Assembly: GCA_016748015.1 (NCBI GenBank)
Contig: JAAOMT010000174.1
Location: 2,864 to 50,921, forward strand
Direction of reading: 5' to 3'
DNA length: 48,058 nt
DNA from: Geosiphon pyriformis
Taxonomy: Eukaryota > Glomeromycota > Glomeromycetes > Archaeosporales > Geosiphonaceae
A program made the position numbers and the translations under genes. Within the stretch, counting starts at the first letter, position 1, and the number at the start of each line of letters is the position of its first letter. The notes beneath the pieces are model-generated. The model saw nothing but the letters and a program-made list of their open reading frames with translations, was not told the DNA's origin and did no database searches. This document shows positions 20,401 through 32,169 of this stretch, one piece after another.

Positions 20401-21700
20401 CACTTTATAAAATAACTTATCCAATATACTCTTGATTATACAGCCTTTGTCTGAGCAAAAATTTTCTATTCTCTTATTAATAACACATCTAATAGCAACA
20501 GACTTAGCAGTCTTAAATTCATGTATTTTGGAACAATAATAACTTTTTCTGATCCTAAACAAGCAACTAAAAATGTCCATACTGCTGGTGCTATTATTTA
20601 ATATGTTTTGAATTTCAAGAGTCTTAACATTATTAGCAATTAACCAAGTATCAAGAAGTAAGTCAATTCTAAAAAAATTACCAGATTGAAAAAACTTAAC
20701 CACTTTGACAACTAGCAGTTCTAGCTTAAAAAACTTAGAAAATTGTTTGTTAACAGAACATTTAATATTGTAAAACCAATGTTTAGAAAAAACATTATTA
20801 GCTGAATTTACTATCACTTTCTTTAGCAAATTCCACATAGTATTAAGATTTTACTAGCATTTGCAAATAAGAACTTACTAATTACAGAAAAAAACTTAAC
20901 AAAAACACACTCTTTGAAATGAGTCTATTTGGAAGTATTCATACTAGCAATTTTAAACTTCCAACAATCTCTATTAGCTTGTTTACACAAACTATTTAAA
21001 TAAAAATCTAAAAGTCCATCCAGACCAACTGATACTATAACAGCCTTGTAATCAATATCGAAAAAATCAGAAGCAGAAACAACTTTATGACTAACAATTG
21101 TTGACAATAGATACTTACTAACAAAAATGTTAAAAATAATCATTTTGACTCTCTTCAAATTGCTCTATATAAAAGTCTTGGCCAAATGATAGTTTTTAAG
21201 CAAATTAATCAAACCCAGATCTAAACAAAAACAAAAGCTCACACTCTTTTTAAAATCATTCTCATTAAAATTCTCATCCAAGACTATAAAAATGCTGGTG
21301 TTAACTATTTTTGCAATAAAAAAATTAATCTTAACTGCCTGACCAAATCTAGTTCTAGTAAAAGCACCAGCATACAAGCCCAAAATTATAACTAAAAGCT
21401 TGTTTTTAAAAAAAAACTGAACTGAAATGACATGGTCAGACATTTCTTCAATCTTAAAAACATGTTGAACCAGGAAATTGTTCATAATAATTGCTACTTT
21501 AACACCAAGAAAATTCTTATCCAAACCAAATGTAAATACTTATATACTATAAAACTTGTTTATAATCTATGACCTAATACTAGATCTTAATTTTGTTTCT
21601 ATAATTATTGAAATCATATTACTAGAGTCTATGTGCCAATGCACAATATCTTCTTGCTTAGCTGACACATTGATACCATAAATATTATATGTAGCAATTT
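17422..21700 (-). pseudogene. LINE copy 1 ORF2: endonuclease, RT, RNase H relic
   Basis: Shattered ORF2 in many short frames. An AP-type endonuclease begins near 21690 (KQEDIVHWH, IETKL, NNFLVQHVFKIEEMSDHV), with the GGDFN box changed to DENFN near 21270. RT pieces are PIALVETIHKILSKIF, VLKDTLMQSPIFAVG, MLQDMHKIYNLVGW and the catalytic box AFVDDTIW near 19405-19420, which is intact. The distal part has the Cys/His segment CLYCREIEFSNYVFIC near 17930. The protein would nick the target and copy the LINE RNA there. Stops and frameshifts occur throughout. Confidence 0.85.
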
Positions 21701-21718
21701 TTCAAATCAAACTACTTA

Positions 21719-23559
21719 TTAGGAAGAAGAAGACACCTGAAAACCAGATCCAGTATACAACTGATTTAACTTCATTAAAACTGAACCAATAAAGACTTTA
21801 AAAACCACCAACTTAGACTCTAAACAGTCCACCTTAGTAGTTAGCACTTTCAAACTACTTGGATCCAGAACTGAGACATCAAAGACAATAAAAAAAGAGG
21901 CAAAGACACCAGCATAGGACTGTCTAAAATTATAGTTAAATTCAAATCCAAATCGGCAGCCATTGGGGTAGTCAAGACATGGGAGAAAAAGATGGAAGCC
22001 AGAGACACCAATTCCAAATTGTAGAGCTTGTACACAATACCAGAAACCTAATCTGTTAAAAGTTTCAAGAAATGTTTCAAGAAGGCCAAATAAGTATTTA
22101 AGAGTGAGTTATCAGCAAAGATAAAAAAAAAAGTACCATCCAAATCTGAAACACTAGAAAGAAAGAAACTAGGACCAGAATTAAAGTGAGTACTACCAAA
22201 AAAACCAGTAAGTGAGACTACTTGGGCCCAAAATTTGCCACCAAAAACAGCAGAGCAAAAGATCAGAACACACTTCTTTTTATACAACTTGATGAGCTGA
22301 AAGCAATCTTTCTCAGAAACAACTTTTTTATAGAACTTCTTTGATAATAGCAGCATAGATACATTTGATGCATTATATTTAAGAGCTGAATGTCCAAAAT
22401 GCTCACACTTTTTATAATAAACCAAATCTATCTTAGCCCAAAAGAGTTTTATTCCACTAAAGATTGGTTTCATGTGAAAAACAGATTCCAAATTCTTTTC
22501 AAAGTTAAAGCCAACCACAACACAGCAAATTCTACTACCAGTTTCTATAGATCTATTATAATGCAAGTTTTCTCACCAGCTTTTTTTAAAAAAGTTCTAA
22601 AATCATGTACTGTTATTCTCATTGGCAAGGTAAACAAAAGTACTCTAAATTGATTTCTAGATGTCCAAATTTCATGATTCTCACAGTTTTGGCTATATGC
22701 ACAGAATCTTTTTCAATTAGAAATAATTATCTTAAAACCAATTGATCAGCTTGATCCGATTTGACAAATTCTACTATAACCTTCCACCACATTCCAATTA
22801 ATTGAATTTTAATAGACTTAATCTTCCCAAATTCAAATATTGTGGCAATAATCATATCTTTAAACATGTTCATAGAAATTTTTTTGATTATTACAGTCTG
22901 ATTTGACCTTATTCCTTGTCTCTTAAGATTACTGTTTATGTCAATCTCCTTTTTTCTAGCCAATAAAGCAGCTATTTCCATGCTTTTCTCTGAAGTAAAA
23001 GTAGATTGAATGATCTTTTTAAATTTTAAGGGAGTAGCAACTTCCCCAAAACCATTGATTAATAAAAACAATTTTCTGATAACTTGGATTTTAGCTGTGG
23101 CAAATTTGCTTTCTACTACTAAAAGATTAATATCCAAAGCAAATAATTTCTTAACTAACACTTTCACTGAAGTTTTGATTATTTTTGGATCAATTTATTT
23201 CTTGTTTAAAGAGATAGACAAGTAAAAAAGGAAAACAACTTCATCATCTTCCATATTAAAATTGGAAAAACTGAGCAGAAAGCAAAAACAACACTAGTGT
23301 TGACATGTTTTGCCTTAGAAGTGATAACAGCTAAGCCCAAAAAAAACTCACTATATACAACAAATATGCAAGCATCTTTATCATCACCAGACAGACTATC
23401 TACATCAGAATATATGCTATTATCAGACCCAAATTTACTCAAAGAGATAAACTTCTTATCACTAAAGTGTTTGACATTTCCAAAAATCACTTTTTTCTTT
23501 TAAAAAAAACCACCAGCAGAACCATAAAAAACACTTTTGGGTGCCTTTTTTTTAGACAT
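21719..23559 (-). pseudogene. LINE copy 1 ORF1 relic
   Basis: It starts at ATG 23559 (MSKKKAPKSV), matching MSKKKAPKDAFHG of copy 2, whose reading starts ten codons earlier. ORF1 proteins of LINEs bind their RNA. The knuckle has lost two Cys (YYKKCEHFGHSALKYN, where copy 2 has CDRC and LEC). It ends with a Ser-rich tail at TAA 21719-21721. Frameshifts and stops split it into several pieces (23206-23490, 22727-23167, 22048-22566, 21850-22035). Confidence 0.8.
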
Positions 23560-23690
23560 GATGCTACTTGTAGTAGTCTTTAAATTTACAAAAAATGGGT
23601 TATTAGGTAAAGAAATATTGATATAAATTAACAAAAAAAACAGAAAACTTCTTTTTAAAAAATGTGCTTTTTAAGAATTTATTAGAGATA

Positions 23691-24407
23691 AGAGAGAAAG
23701 AATTTTTTTTAAAAGATTTTATGTATTATTTATAAGTAAATTTGGTTAATATATACAATTAACCAAATAATTCTTACAAATATATTTATTATGTTTGGAA
23801 TTATTTTACAATTTTTTTGGATTACAATTCTTTTTTTTTTAAGAAGCAAAAAAAGTAGCAAGCTTTTTTTTCAACTTTTTATTATATTTAAATTTCTAAC
23901 TATCTTTTAAATTAATAATAAAAAAGAGTTTAAAGCTAAAATAATCAAAAAATTAATAGAAATATAGCCAACTACTTATATTATAAATAGATATCCAAAA
24001 TATTCTTAATTTTAAAAATTAATTAAATAAGCAAATAATATATTTTAACAAAAACTTTTAAAATAAATAGAAAATAAAAAAGCTAATAATTAGTTGTATA
24101 GTTTATATTAATTAATATGTAAAAAATATTATTTTTATATTAATTGAATTATTTAAACAATTATTAATTTATTTTTATGTTTAAATATAATAAACACAAA
24201 AGTTTTTGTAGTTATTGGTTTTTTATTTTATTAAAAAATATTTAAACAAAAAACTTTACATAAATTATTTTCTTTTTGAATTTTTTTTAAATTAATTATA
24301 AAAGAAAAAATTTTTTTTAATAACTTGAATATAAAACCAATTAATAAAAAGCTAATTTAACAGAAAATCAAAAATAATAATAATTAGCAATAAAACAAAT
24401 TACAGCA
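23691..24407. other. AT-rich spacer between the two LINE copies
   Basis: Extremely AT-rich, with long runs of A and T and no frame or motif I recognise. It separates the two head-to-head LINE 5' ends. From about 24365 it becomes an A-rich imperfect repeat of the same type as 31412-31830. Confidence 0.5.
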
Positions 24408-24450
24408 ACAAAATAACCAGTAATAACAGCAAAATAACTAGTAACAAAAT
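24408..24450 (+). repeat. Possible diverged target-site duplication of LINE copy 2, left
   Basis: ACAAAATAACCA ... AACAGCAA ... ACAAAAT here resembles 31412-31457 directly after the LINE poly(A) in the same order, with small gaps. Either it is a long duplication of about 43 bp, or the LINE landed within a repeat and the match reflects that repeat. Confidence 0.45.
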
Positions 24451-24586
24451 AAAAAACTGTTTTAAACTAGGAAACTTCTTTCTGTCTTACCTCCAAAAAT
24501 TCCAATGAGTTATTTTCTGAAAAAGAAGTTTTTTTTTTTTTTGTTAGTATTATATCAATATTTCTTCAACTAATAATCCTTTTGTC

Positions 24587-26409
24587 ATGGATTTGGATGC
24601 TGCTTCTAGTGGCAGTATGTCAAAGAAAAAGGCGCCTAAAGATGCTTTTCATGGTCCTGCTGGTAGTTCCTTTACTCAAAAGAAGAAAGTCATTCTTGAG
24701 AATGTCAAACATTCTGGCAATAAGCAGGACATTTCTCTGAAGTCTGATTCTGGTAATAGTGTTTTTTCTAATGTGGAAAGCTTATCTGATAATGAAAATG
24801 ATGTTGATATGTCTGGTGGTGGTAATGGCTCTCTTCTGGATTCAGCTGTTAATACTCCAAGGGCAAATAGATTAAGTACTGGCATAGATTTTGGCTCCTC
24901 CCTCAGTTCCCCCAACTTCGTCATAGATGAAAAGGTGAAACCTCTTCCACTTTCAATAAAGAAAGTCTTTTCTGATAGCAAATGAGTCGATCCTATTATC
25001 ATCAAAACTCAAGTGGAAGTGCCTGTCAAAAAATTTTTTGTCTTGGATATCAATCTTTTAACTGTTGAAGGCAAATTGGCGACAGCAAAAACTCAATTAA
25101 TCAAGAAAATTTTTTCAAAAATCAATGGTTTTGGGGGGGCCACTACTTCCTCAAAATTTGAAGGAATCATCTGATTAACATTTACTTCTGAAGAGAGCAT
25201 GAGAAAAGCTGGGTCATTGGCTAAAAAAGAAGAGATCATCGTAAACAACAATGTAAGAAAACAAGGGCTTTGTTCAGATCAGATTGTAGTGATCAAAGAA
25301 ATTCTCATGAATACACCTAAAAACATGATCATCGCTGCAGTCTCTGAGTTTAAAATAATTAAGTCAATCAAAATCCAATTGGTTGATATGTGGTAGAATT
25401 TGCCAATTCAGACCAGACTGTGCAATTGGCTTCAAGATGGTTATTTCTAATTGAGAAAGATTTGATTCATGTGGCTATGGCTGTGAGAGATCATAATACA
25501 TGGACTTCTAAGGATTGGTTTAAAGCACTGTTGTTTACTTTGCCTGTGGGCACTACTGCACATGATCTTGGTATGCTTTTGGATGGAGCTAGAGGGAAAA
25601 CTTGTGTCATCAATAGATCATTGGAGACTGGCAATTGGTTCTACTGTGCTGTAGTGTGCTTTGAATCTGATAAAATGTTGGAGTCTGCTTTTTATACTAA
25701 GCCAATTTTTGGTGGTGTTCAATTGTCATGGGCTAGGTTGGAGCTGGTTTGGTGTGATAGATGTGGGCATTTTAGATATTTGGCTCTCGAGTGCAATGTC
25801 TCTGATGTATTACCTTTTGTGCCTCCTAATTTGATGAAAAGACCTTCTTTTGGTACGTCCCACTTTCAGCTAGCCAAATTGTATGCCAGAAAAAATGTTC
25901 CTATTTCTCGTCCAGCTGTCTTTGGTGGTAAATTATGGGCTCAAGTGGTGTCCTTTGCCTCCCCTTTTGGCAGCTCCCTTTCTGGTTCTGGGTTGCTTTC
26001 TGATGGTGCATCTTTATCATTCGGTTTTTCTTGTCATTAGGTCAATGGCTTAGATGATCATCTGGCAGTCTTGAAACAATCTATGGAAATTCTCTCTAAT
26101 CAGGTGTCTGTTATTCTTAGAAAATTGAGTTCTTTTGAGTTGGTGCCATTGGCATCTCCTTCTTGTGCTCCCTTTTTGGCTGTTTCTGTGCATTCGGCTC
26201 CAGTTGTAGACTCAAATATAGCTCTAGATGGTGTGTTGGCTTCATCTACTCCCTCTCTTTCTGGTGGTAATGATTCTGCTGCTGTTTTTAGTTCAAGTGG
26301 TTCAAAGGTTCTTACCTCTAAATTGGGTGGTTTGGAATTCAAGATGTCTGATCTGGAAGCTTTGTTCAGTTCAATTCTGGCAAGATTGGATCTTTTGTGT
26401 TTTGCTTAA
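24587..26409 (+). pseudogene. LINE copy 2 ORF1
   Basis: About 600 codons from ATG 24587. It begins with a Ser- and Lys-rich region (MSKKKAPKDAFHG), then a middle domain (LDINLLTVEGKLATAKTQLI, QGLCSDQIVVIKEILMNTPK) and a knuckle ELVWCDRCGHFRYLALECN in which the knuckle His has become Tyr. The tail is rich in Ser and Ala. ORF1 proteins bind and package LINE RNA. Breaks: TGA at 24983, TGA near 25171, a frame change near 25390, and TAG near 26038. ORF2 starts about 190 bp after its end, in an AT-rich spacer. Confidence 0.82.
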
Positions 26410-26598
26410 TTTTTAAATTTCTATACTGATTTTAGAAACTATTTGAATCTGTTATAATTTATATTAAAAAGTTTAATAAACTTATTAAAAAAATCTACCA
26501 GTTGTTAATAAACAAAAAGCAATTACAATTATGCCCAATAATGTTTAAAGCTTCAGATTATAACGTGGTTTGAGTTCGTTTCTACCTCATTTGTCCCA

Positions 26599-29500
26599 AT
26601 GACCAGTTTAGTTTGGAGGATCCCCATGTGTAATGTGAGGGGTATAAATAATTTGGCAAAACAGGAAGACATTATACGTTGGCATAAGAATTCTGGCAAT
26701 TTGGTTTCCATTCTCACAGAAACAAAGTTAAAGGATAAGTTCTGTCCTTGGCTGGCTAGCAAATTTGATGGTGTTCGTGTTTTTTCTTCTGGATTGAACT
26801 CTGGCTACGTTGGTGCTAGTGTTGTGGTCATTATGGACAATTTTTTAGCTAAGTATGTCAGTAAGATTTCTGAAGTTCCAGGTCGCCTTCTTTGTATTAG
26901 ATTACTCTTTAAAAACAAACTTTCGGTTTCTGTCCTGGGGCTTTACACTGGTGCCTTCTCAACTGCTTGGTTCTTCCAAGCTGGTAGGGTCAATTCCTTG
27001 ATTGCAATGACTGTGAATGAATCTTTTTTTGTCATTCTTGGTGGCAATTTCAACAAAGATGGCTCTTATAAGTGTGCCAGCTTCAAAAGATGTTTTGATT
27101 TGGGTTTGGTCAACTCTCTGAATGGGAGCTCTTTTGTGAAAGCACTAACTTGGTGCAACTTTCATGGTGTTGCTAAAATAATTGATTATGTTTTTGTCTT
27201 TTCTGATTTGGTTGGTGCTTTGGTAGATCATGGTGTGGTTGGTGTTGAGGAATTTTTTGACACTGATCACAAGGCCATTTCTGTTTCTGTGGGCTTGGGT
27301 GGCCTCCTTAATGTCTAGTTGAATTTATTACACAAGCAGGCAAATAAAAATTGTTGGAAGTATAATGTCAAAAGTGCTGATGAGATTAAGTGGTCCAATT
27401 TCAGGATCACTATGGCTGACAATGCTTCTATGTTCTTAAATGAGTTTGTTGCAACTAAACAGTTTTCGGACTTGGATGCAATATGGGACACTGTTTGCAA
27501 AACTATTGTTCTCTCAACAGAGGGAATGTTTAGAAAGAAGTGGTTTAAGGGTTTTAATAGTGTTTTTAATAAGGTGTCTTCCAGGTTTCATAAACTTGAG
27601 CTATTTGTGTTTAAGCTGGTAAAATCTTCTTATTTGGTTTCTGGTGGGGATTTTGCTTCATTGCTGGATACTTGAGACAGGCTTGATTTAGTGGGTGCTT
27701 TGTCAATAAAGTCTCTTTTTCTTTCTGGCTTTGGTTTTGATGCAATTTGTTCTGAGCTGTCTAAGACAAGGAAGTCTTACTGCTCTTCTAAGTTGATAGA
27801 ATCTAAACATACTAAAGAATCTCATATAAGGCAAGCTGTCGAGAGGAGAATGGAGAGTTTTGAGGTAGACAAGGGTTATATCATCAGGAGCATTTTGGAG
27901 TGCTTCTTTTGCAAGGTGGTGCTGGATCATCTGGTTGTGGGGGAAGAGCTGGTCTTGAAGCCTAAGTTGGTTAAGTTTAAGATAGATGTGATTATGGAAG
28001 ATTGAACTTAAAAGCATGTAGTTGTTTCTGATATTTCTGACATTTGGGTGTGCTAATTTCAGCCTTTGAAGTATGTTTTTGATGGCACCTTCTCTAATGT
28101 GATGTGTTCAATCAGATTTGAGGAAATGTTTGGTGTTGTTTCAAATTTGTCCAATGGGAAAGCGGCTGGTCTTTCTGGTATTACTAATGAACTTTGAAAG
28201 CATTGTGATAAGTCGGTTTTGCATATGCTTTTAGTGCTCTTGAATTTTTGCTTGATTTGTGAGTCAGTACCTGGACTTTAGAAAGAAGCTTGTGTTTTGA
28301 TGATTCCTAAACCCTATGAGTGGGAGGGCATTCTCATGAATACTCAACCTATTGCTTTAATTGAAACTGCTCACAAAATTTTTTTTAAGATTCTTTTAGA
28401 CCAGATTTCTTTGGCTTGTAGCTCTTTTGATGTACTCCATGAAGACAATTTCTCTGTCTTGAAGGGGACAATTACTCAGTCATCTATTTTTGCCATTAGT
28501 TTTGTGGTCGAAAATGCTCTGGAGAAAAACTGAGAGCTGTGGCTGATGTTGCAGAACATGTGGAAAGCTTATAACTCTATTGGTTGGGAGCATCTTAGGA
28601 GGAGCCTGGTCAAGATTAAAATGTGTGATAGATTTATTAAGTTCTTTGGTTTCATTCACAATGGTCGTGTTAACAGAGTAATGACAGATTTTGGGTTGAC
28701 TAACAGTTACCATGTTCATAATGGTTTGGATCAGAGGGAGGTTTTTTTGCCATTTCTTTGGCACATATTTTATGATTCACTCTTGTGTAAGGTCAAAAGG
28801 CAGGAAAGTGTGTGTGGTTACTGTTTGATTTCTCATTTTGTCTTCAAAACTGGCTGTGTGGAATCTCAGAGTGGGCTAATTTTGTTTCTGGCTGTTGGTG
28901 CTTTTGTTGATAATATGATTTGGATTGGTAGCAGCCAGGCTGCTACGCAATATATTCTTGACATTGCTAGTGAATTTTTTAGGTTTAATAACATTTCAAT
29001 TAACAACAACAAAACTGTGGCCATTCTCATTAACTGTCGGATTGTTAATCCAGTTTTGATTGTCAATAGCTCGCCTATCTCCATTGCCAAAAGGGGGAAC
29101 CTCATCATTATCTGGGCATATTTTTGTCTTCTGAAGGTCTTTCAAGACCCAGCTTGGCTAAGGCGCATTTAGATGTTTGGTTTTTTATTAATTTTGTTTT
29201 GAAAAAGACAATTTTGGATAAGCAGTTTGCTTATTTGGTGTCTTCAGTTCTCTTTCCTATTGTTGGCTACAGGACTCAATTCAGTTTTGTTCCAGTTAGT
29301 GTGTGTAATAAATGGGATGCTTTGATCCATAAGGGTTTGAAATCTAAATCTGGGCTTCTGTTCAACTTTCCCAATGATGCACTTTATTATCCTTCTCTGT
29401 ACAATTTAAAGATTTTTGAACAGATTCAGGCTGAGAGCAAATTGGTGTCTGTTGTTGCTTTTGCGAATTCTGCTGATGTTTTGGGCCATCTGTTTTCTCA

Positions 29501-31278
29501 TAGGTCTTATAACCTTCAGGTTCTTAGCTGGCGTCCTTGTCACCCTTTGTTGTTTCCAGTTCATGTTAGTATTAGCCTTTCAAATAACTTTTTGGCAGAT
29601 GCAGTTCGTATTTTTTTTGGGTGTAATTTATCTTTGGGTGGCTCTCTGGCTGATGCTTTTTGTCTTCGAGGTGGTACCCCAATGTCCTGTGTTCTTGGTG
29701 AGAAGGTTTTTTTTAAATGTGTGTCTTCCCTCAAGTGTTATGGTATTGCCTTTATGGAACAACTCCACAACTGAAATGGTGTTGTTTTTGCCTGGAAGAC
29801 CTTCAAGCATTGGAAAAAACTGGACCCCTATGGCCCAGTTCCCTTCTGGTTTGATCTGTCTGTTTGTTTTCTTGATGATATTACTTTTTTTTCCATTTGC
29901 TCTTCGCATGTAAAATTTTTTGACCCTTCTGATGTTTGTCAATCTTTTGGTTTTAGTGTCGTTTGTAATAATCTGTCAAATGCTAGTGCCTTTCTGTGTA
30001 TACAAATAGGTCTCTATGTAATTTGGGTACTGTTGACATGAAGGCTGGTGCTGCTGTTTTTTTTGAGGACATTAATTCAGGTTTGGGTGTGAGTGTGTCT
30101 GGTTTGATCTCTTCTACTTAAACAGAATTGCAGGCTATTGTTTTGGCTCTGGAGTGTATTCTTCTTTTTTGCTTAGTTAACCTGTTTTCAAACAGTCAGA
30201 CAGCTTTAGATGCATATAGATTGGAGTCTTTGTTGGTTGGTCCGAACTTCAGGAATTGTTGCTGAATTGAGCACGCCACATCGCCAATGTCATTCATCAG
30301 AAAAATTTAGATGTGAATTGGATTAAGGTTAAAGATTATTTGGGCATTCTGGACAACAAGTGTGCTAATGTGCTTGTTAAAAATGCTACTTTTTCTGCCT
30401 GGTGCCTGCCCCATTTGGTCAGTGAAAGGTTTCTGAAGGCTAGTGGTGCTGTAGTTTCTGGTAATTCTAGGCATTTTGTTCGCGATGTTTTCTGGTTAGT
30501 TTATTATGTGCACTGGGAGATTGGTTCTGGTTCATGAATTGTTCCAGTCAGTTTGCATGCTGATATTTATTGGTTGCGATTCTCTTTGGTGTGGCATCTG
30601 GACTCTCATTTGGCTTCAGGTTTCACTAGTAGACATACTGTTAGCTTACAGACTTACTTTATGAAGACTTTTTATCATTGGCTCCCTGTTGCCATGCAGA
30701 AGTATTTGTATGATAGATGCTATGCCAATGTAGTGTGTTTGTTCTGTGGTAATATTGAGGTCTCAGACCATATTTTTTCTTGTTCATTTGATGCTGCTGG
30801 TCATGTTCAGTTGTTTGTTGTTTATGCGTTGGCTTGGAAGGCTCGTTCTGGTTTGGTCCAGGCTTCTTCATGTGTCTTCTAGTTGCTGTTTACTTGTATT
30901 GCAGACGCTGCAGTCAGTACAGCTCTGTGTAAGGGCTTTGTTTTCAGTAGTTGATATCAGGAGTCATTGTTAGTTTTTATGGATTCCATGGTTACAGCTT
31001 CAAATATTGTGGATTTTGTATGTGAGTTTTGTGTGTCTTTTTGGGATAATATTTGGCTGGTTCACGCTAAACACTGGGCTTTCATGAAGAAGAATGGGCT
31101 GATCTTACATGATGGTTCTATTTTTGTTCCAGTTTCCAGTTTTCCTATGGTGTTTTTTTCTGGCATGGTTAGATTGTTGGGTATTGCTGATGCTGTCGGT
31201 ATTGGTTTTGGGTTTTACAAACCTTGTTTGTTTTTTTCAGGTATTTGTGACATAGTCTCTATTTATATAGGTGCTTAG
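26599..31278 (+). pseudogene. LINE copy 2 ORF2: endonuclease, reverse transcriptase, RNase H
   Basis: It starts at ATG 26599 (MTSLVWRIPMCNVRGINN) and ends at TAG 31278. Order: AP endonuclease (ILTETKLK, ILGGNFN near 27030, DTDHKA), spacer, RT (PIALIETAHKIFFKIL, GTITQSSIFAI, AVGAFVDNMIW near 28900), RNase H (TELQAIVLALE, LFSNSQTALDA near 30185-30215, WIKVKDYLG), and a C-terminal Cys/His segment (CLFCGNIEVSDHIFSC). The catalytic acid is Asn in all three enzymes: GGNFN for GGDFN, FVDN for FVDD, SNSQ for SDSQ. Stops include TGA after LLDT, TGA and TAA near 28003-28010, TAG near 28280 and TGA near 28530, with frame changes near 29110 and 29930. Dead. Confidence 0.9.
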
Positions 31279-31411
31279 TGTTGTTCTGGTTGGCCTGAAT
31301 GGCTGGTCACATGTGGAAAATGCATGATTCACTCCTAGTTTAGATTATTTAATTGATGTATAATACTAGGTCATGTTTGGACTTCACTTATTAAATGTAA
31401 TAAAAAAAAAA

Positions 31412-31830
31412 ACAAAATAACCAACAACAAAAACAGCAAGATAATAAGTGACAAAATAATTAGTAATAACAAAATAATATATAATAAGATAATTAATAAT
31501 AATAGTAAGATAATAAATAATAGGATAATTAACAATAGTAATAAAATAATATACAACAAAATAAATTGTAATAGCAACAAAATAATAAGTAACAAGATAA
31601 CTAATAACAACAATAACAAGATAATTAGCAGCAATAATAAGATAATATGTAACAAAATAATTAACAATAACAACAAAATAATATGTAATAAAATAATAAG
31701 CAATAAAATAATAAACAGCAACAACAAAATAATAGATAACAAAATAACTAGCAATAACAATAAAATAATCAGTAACAAGATAATTAGTAATAGCAACAAA
31801 ATAATTTATACAAGATAATTAGTAGCAGCA
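31412..31830 (+). repeat. A-rich imperfect tandem repeat after LINE copy 2
   Basis: About 420 bp of units such as AATAACAAAATAATWAGTAA, with T present but C and G rare, repeating imperfectly without a strict period. The antisense frame reads a meaningless Leu/Ile polymer (31371-31799). It could be a LINE tail expanded during target-primed synthesis or a pre-existing minisatellite hit by the LINE; a smaller patch lies upstream of the LINE at 24365-24450. Confidence 0.65.
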
Positions 31831-32169
31831 AATAGAGTTTTAATCAAATTAAATTAAACTGAATCAATTTTTTAAATAGATTCAGTTAAAATTTGGCATT
31901 GAACTTTTTTGATAAGTCTGAATTTGGTTCAAGTCTGGTTTGAAATTTACAAACATGTTCAAATTTAATAAAATTAAAAAAAAATATAACTTGTATTATT
32001 TGTTTATCAATTATTATTTTATTTAATTATAATTAATTAAAAAAATATATAAAACTATGTATAACAAATTTATTGTTAGTATTATCAATATTATTAAATA
32101 TTTAAAATTTAAAATAATAAAATTTAATAATCCAAATAGTTTAGATATTAATATATTTGGTAAGTGTAA
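31831..32169. other. AT-rich spacer, no gene recognised
   Basis: AT-rich sequence with an imperfect palindromic stretch near 31848-31890 (AACTGAATC ... GATTCAGTT). I see no open frame with protein similarity. It may contain the lost 5' end of the hAT element. Confidence 0.4.

Larger units (their letters stand above)
17301..23690 (-). mobile_element. LINE copy 1 (minus strand), strongly decayed
   Basis: A non-LTR retrotransposon with two ORFs, the same family as 24451-31411 and much more AT-rich. Its 5' end is near 23690 and its 3' UTR runs to 17301. The last 17 bases with the poly(A) lie at 1428-1444, on the other side of element C. Its heavier decay and its load of nested insertions agree that it is old. 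Confidence 0.85.
24451..31411 (+). mobile_element. LINE copy 2 (plus strand), two ORFs and poly(A)
   Basis: A nearly full-length non-LTR retrotransposon of about 7 kb: 5' UTR with a T-run (24531-24541), ORF1, ORF2, and a 3' UTR of about 125 bp ending in poly(A) at 31402-31411. Copy 1 (minus strand) aligns from the 5' UTR to the poly(A). It is broken by stops and a few frameshifts but is far better preserved than copy 1. Confidence 0.9.

Noticed and set aside
24676-25005. 109-codon frame on the minus strand opposite LINE ORF1
   Set aside because: Antisense shadow of the conserved ORF1 frame, which is supported by LINE copy 1.
31371-31799. 142-codon Leu/Ile-rich open frame on the minus strand
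   Set aside because: It is the antisense of the A-rich tandem repeat; the composition alone produces the open frame.
31412-31830. CRISPR array or centromeric satellite
   Set aside because: Units are imperfect, without unique spacers or constant period, and the context is a LINE tail.
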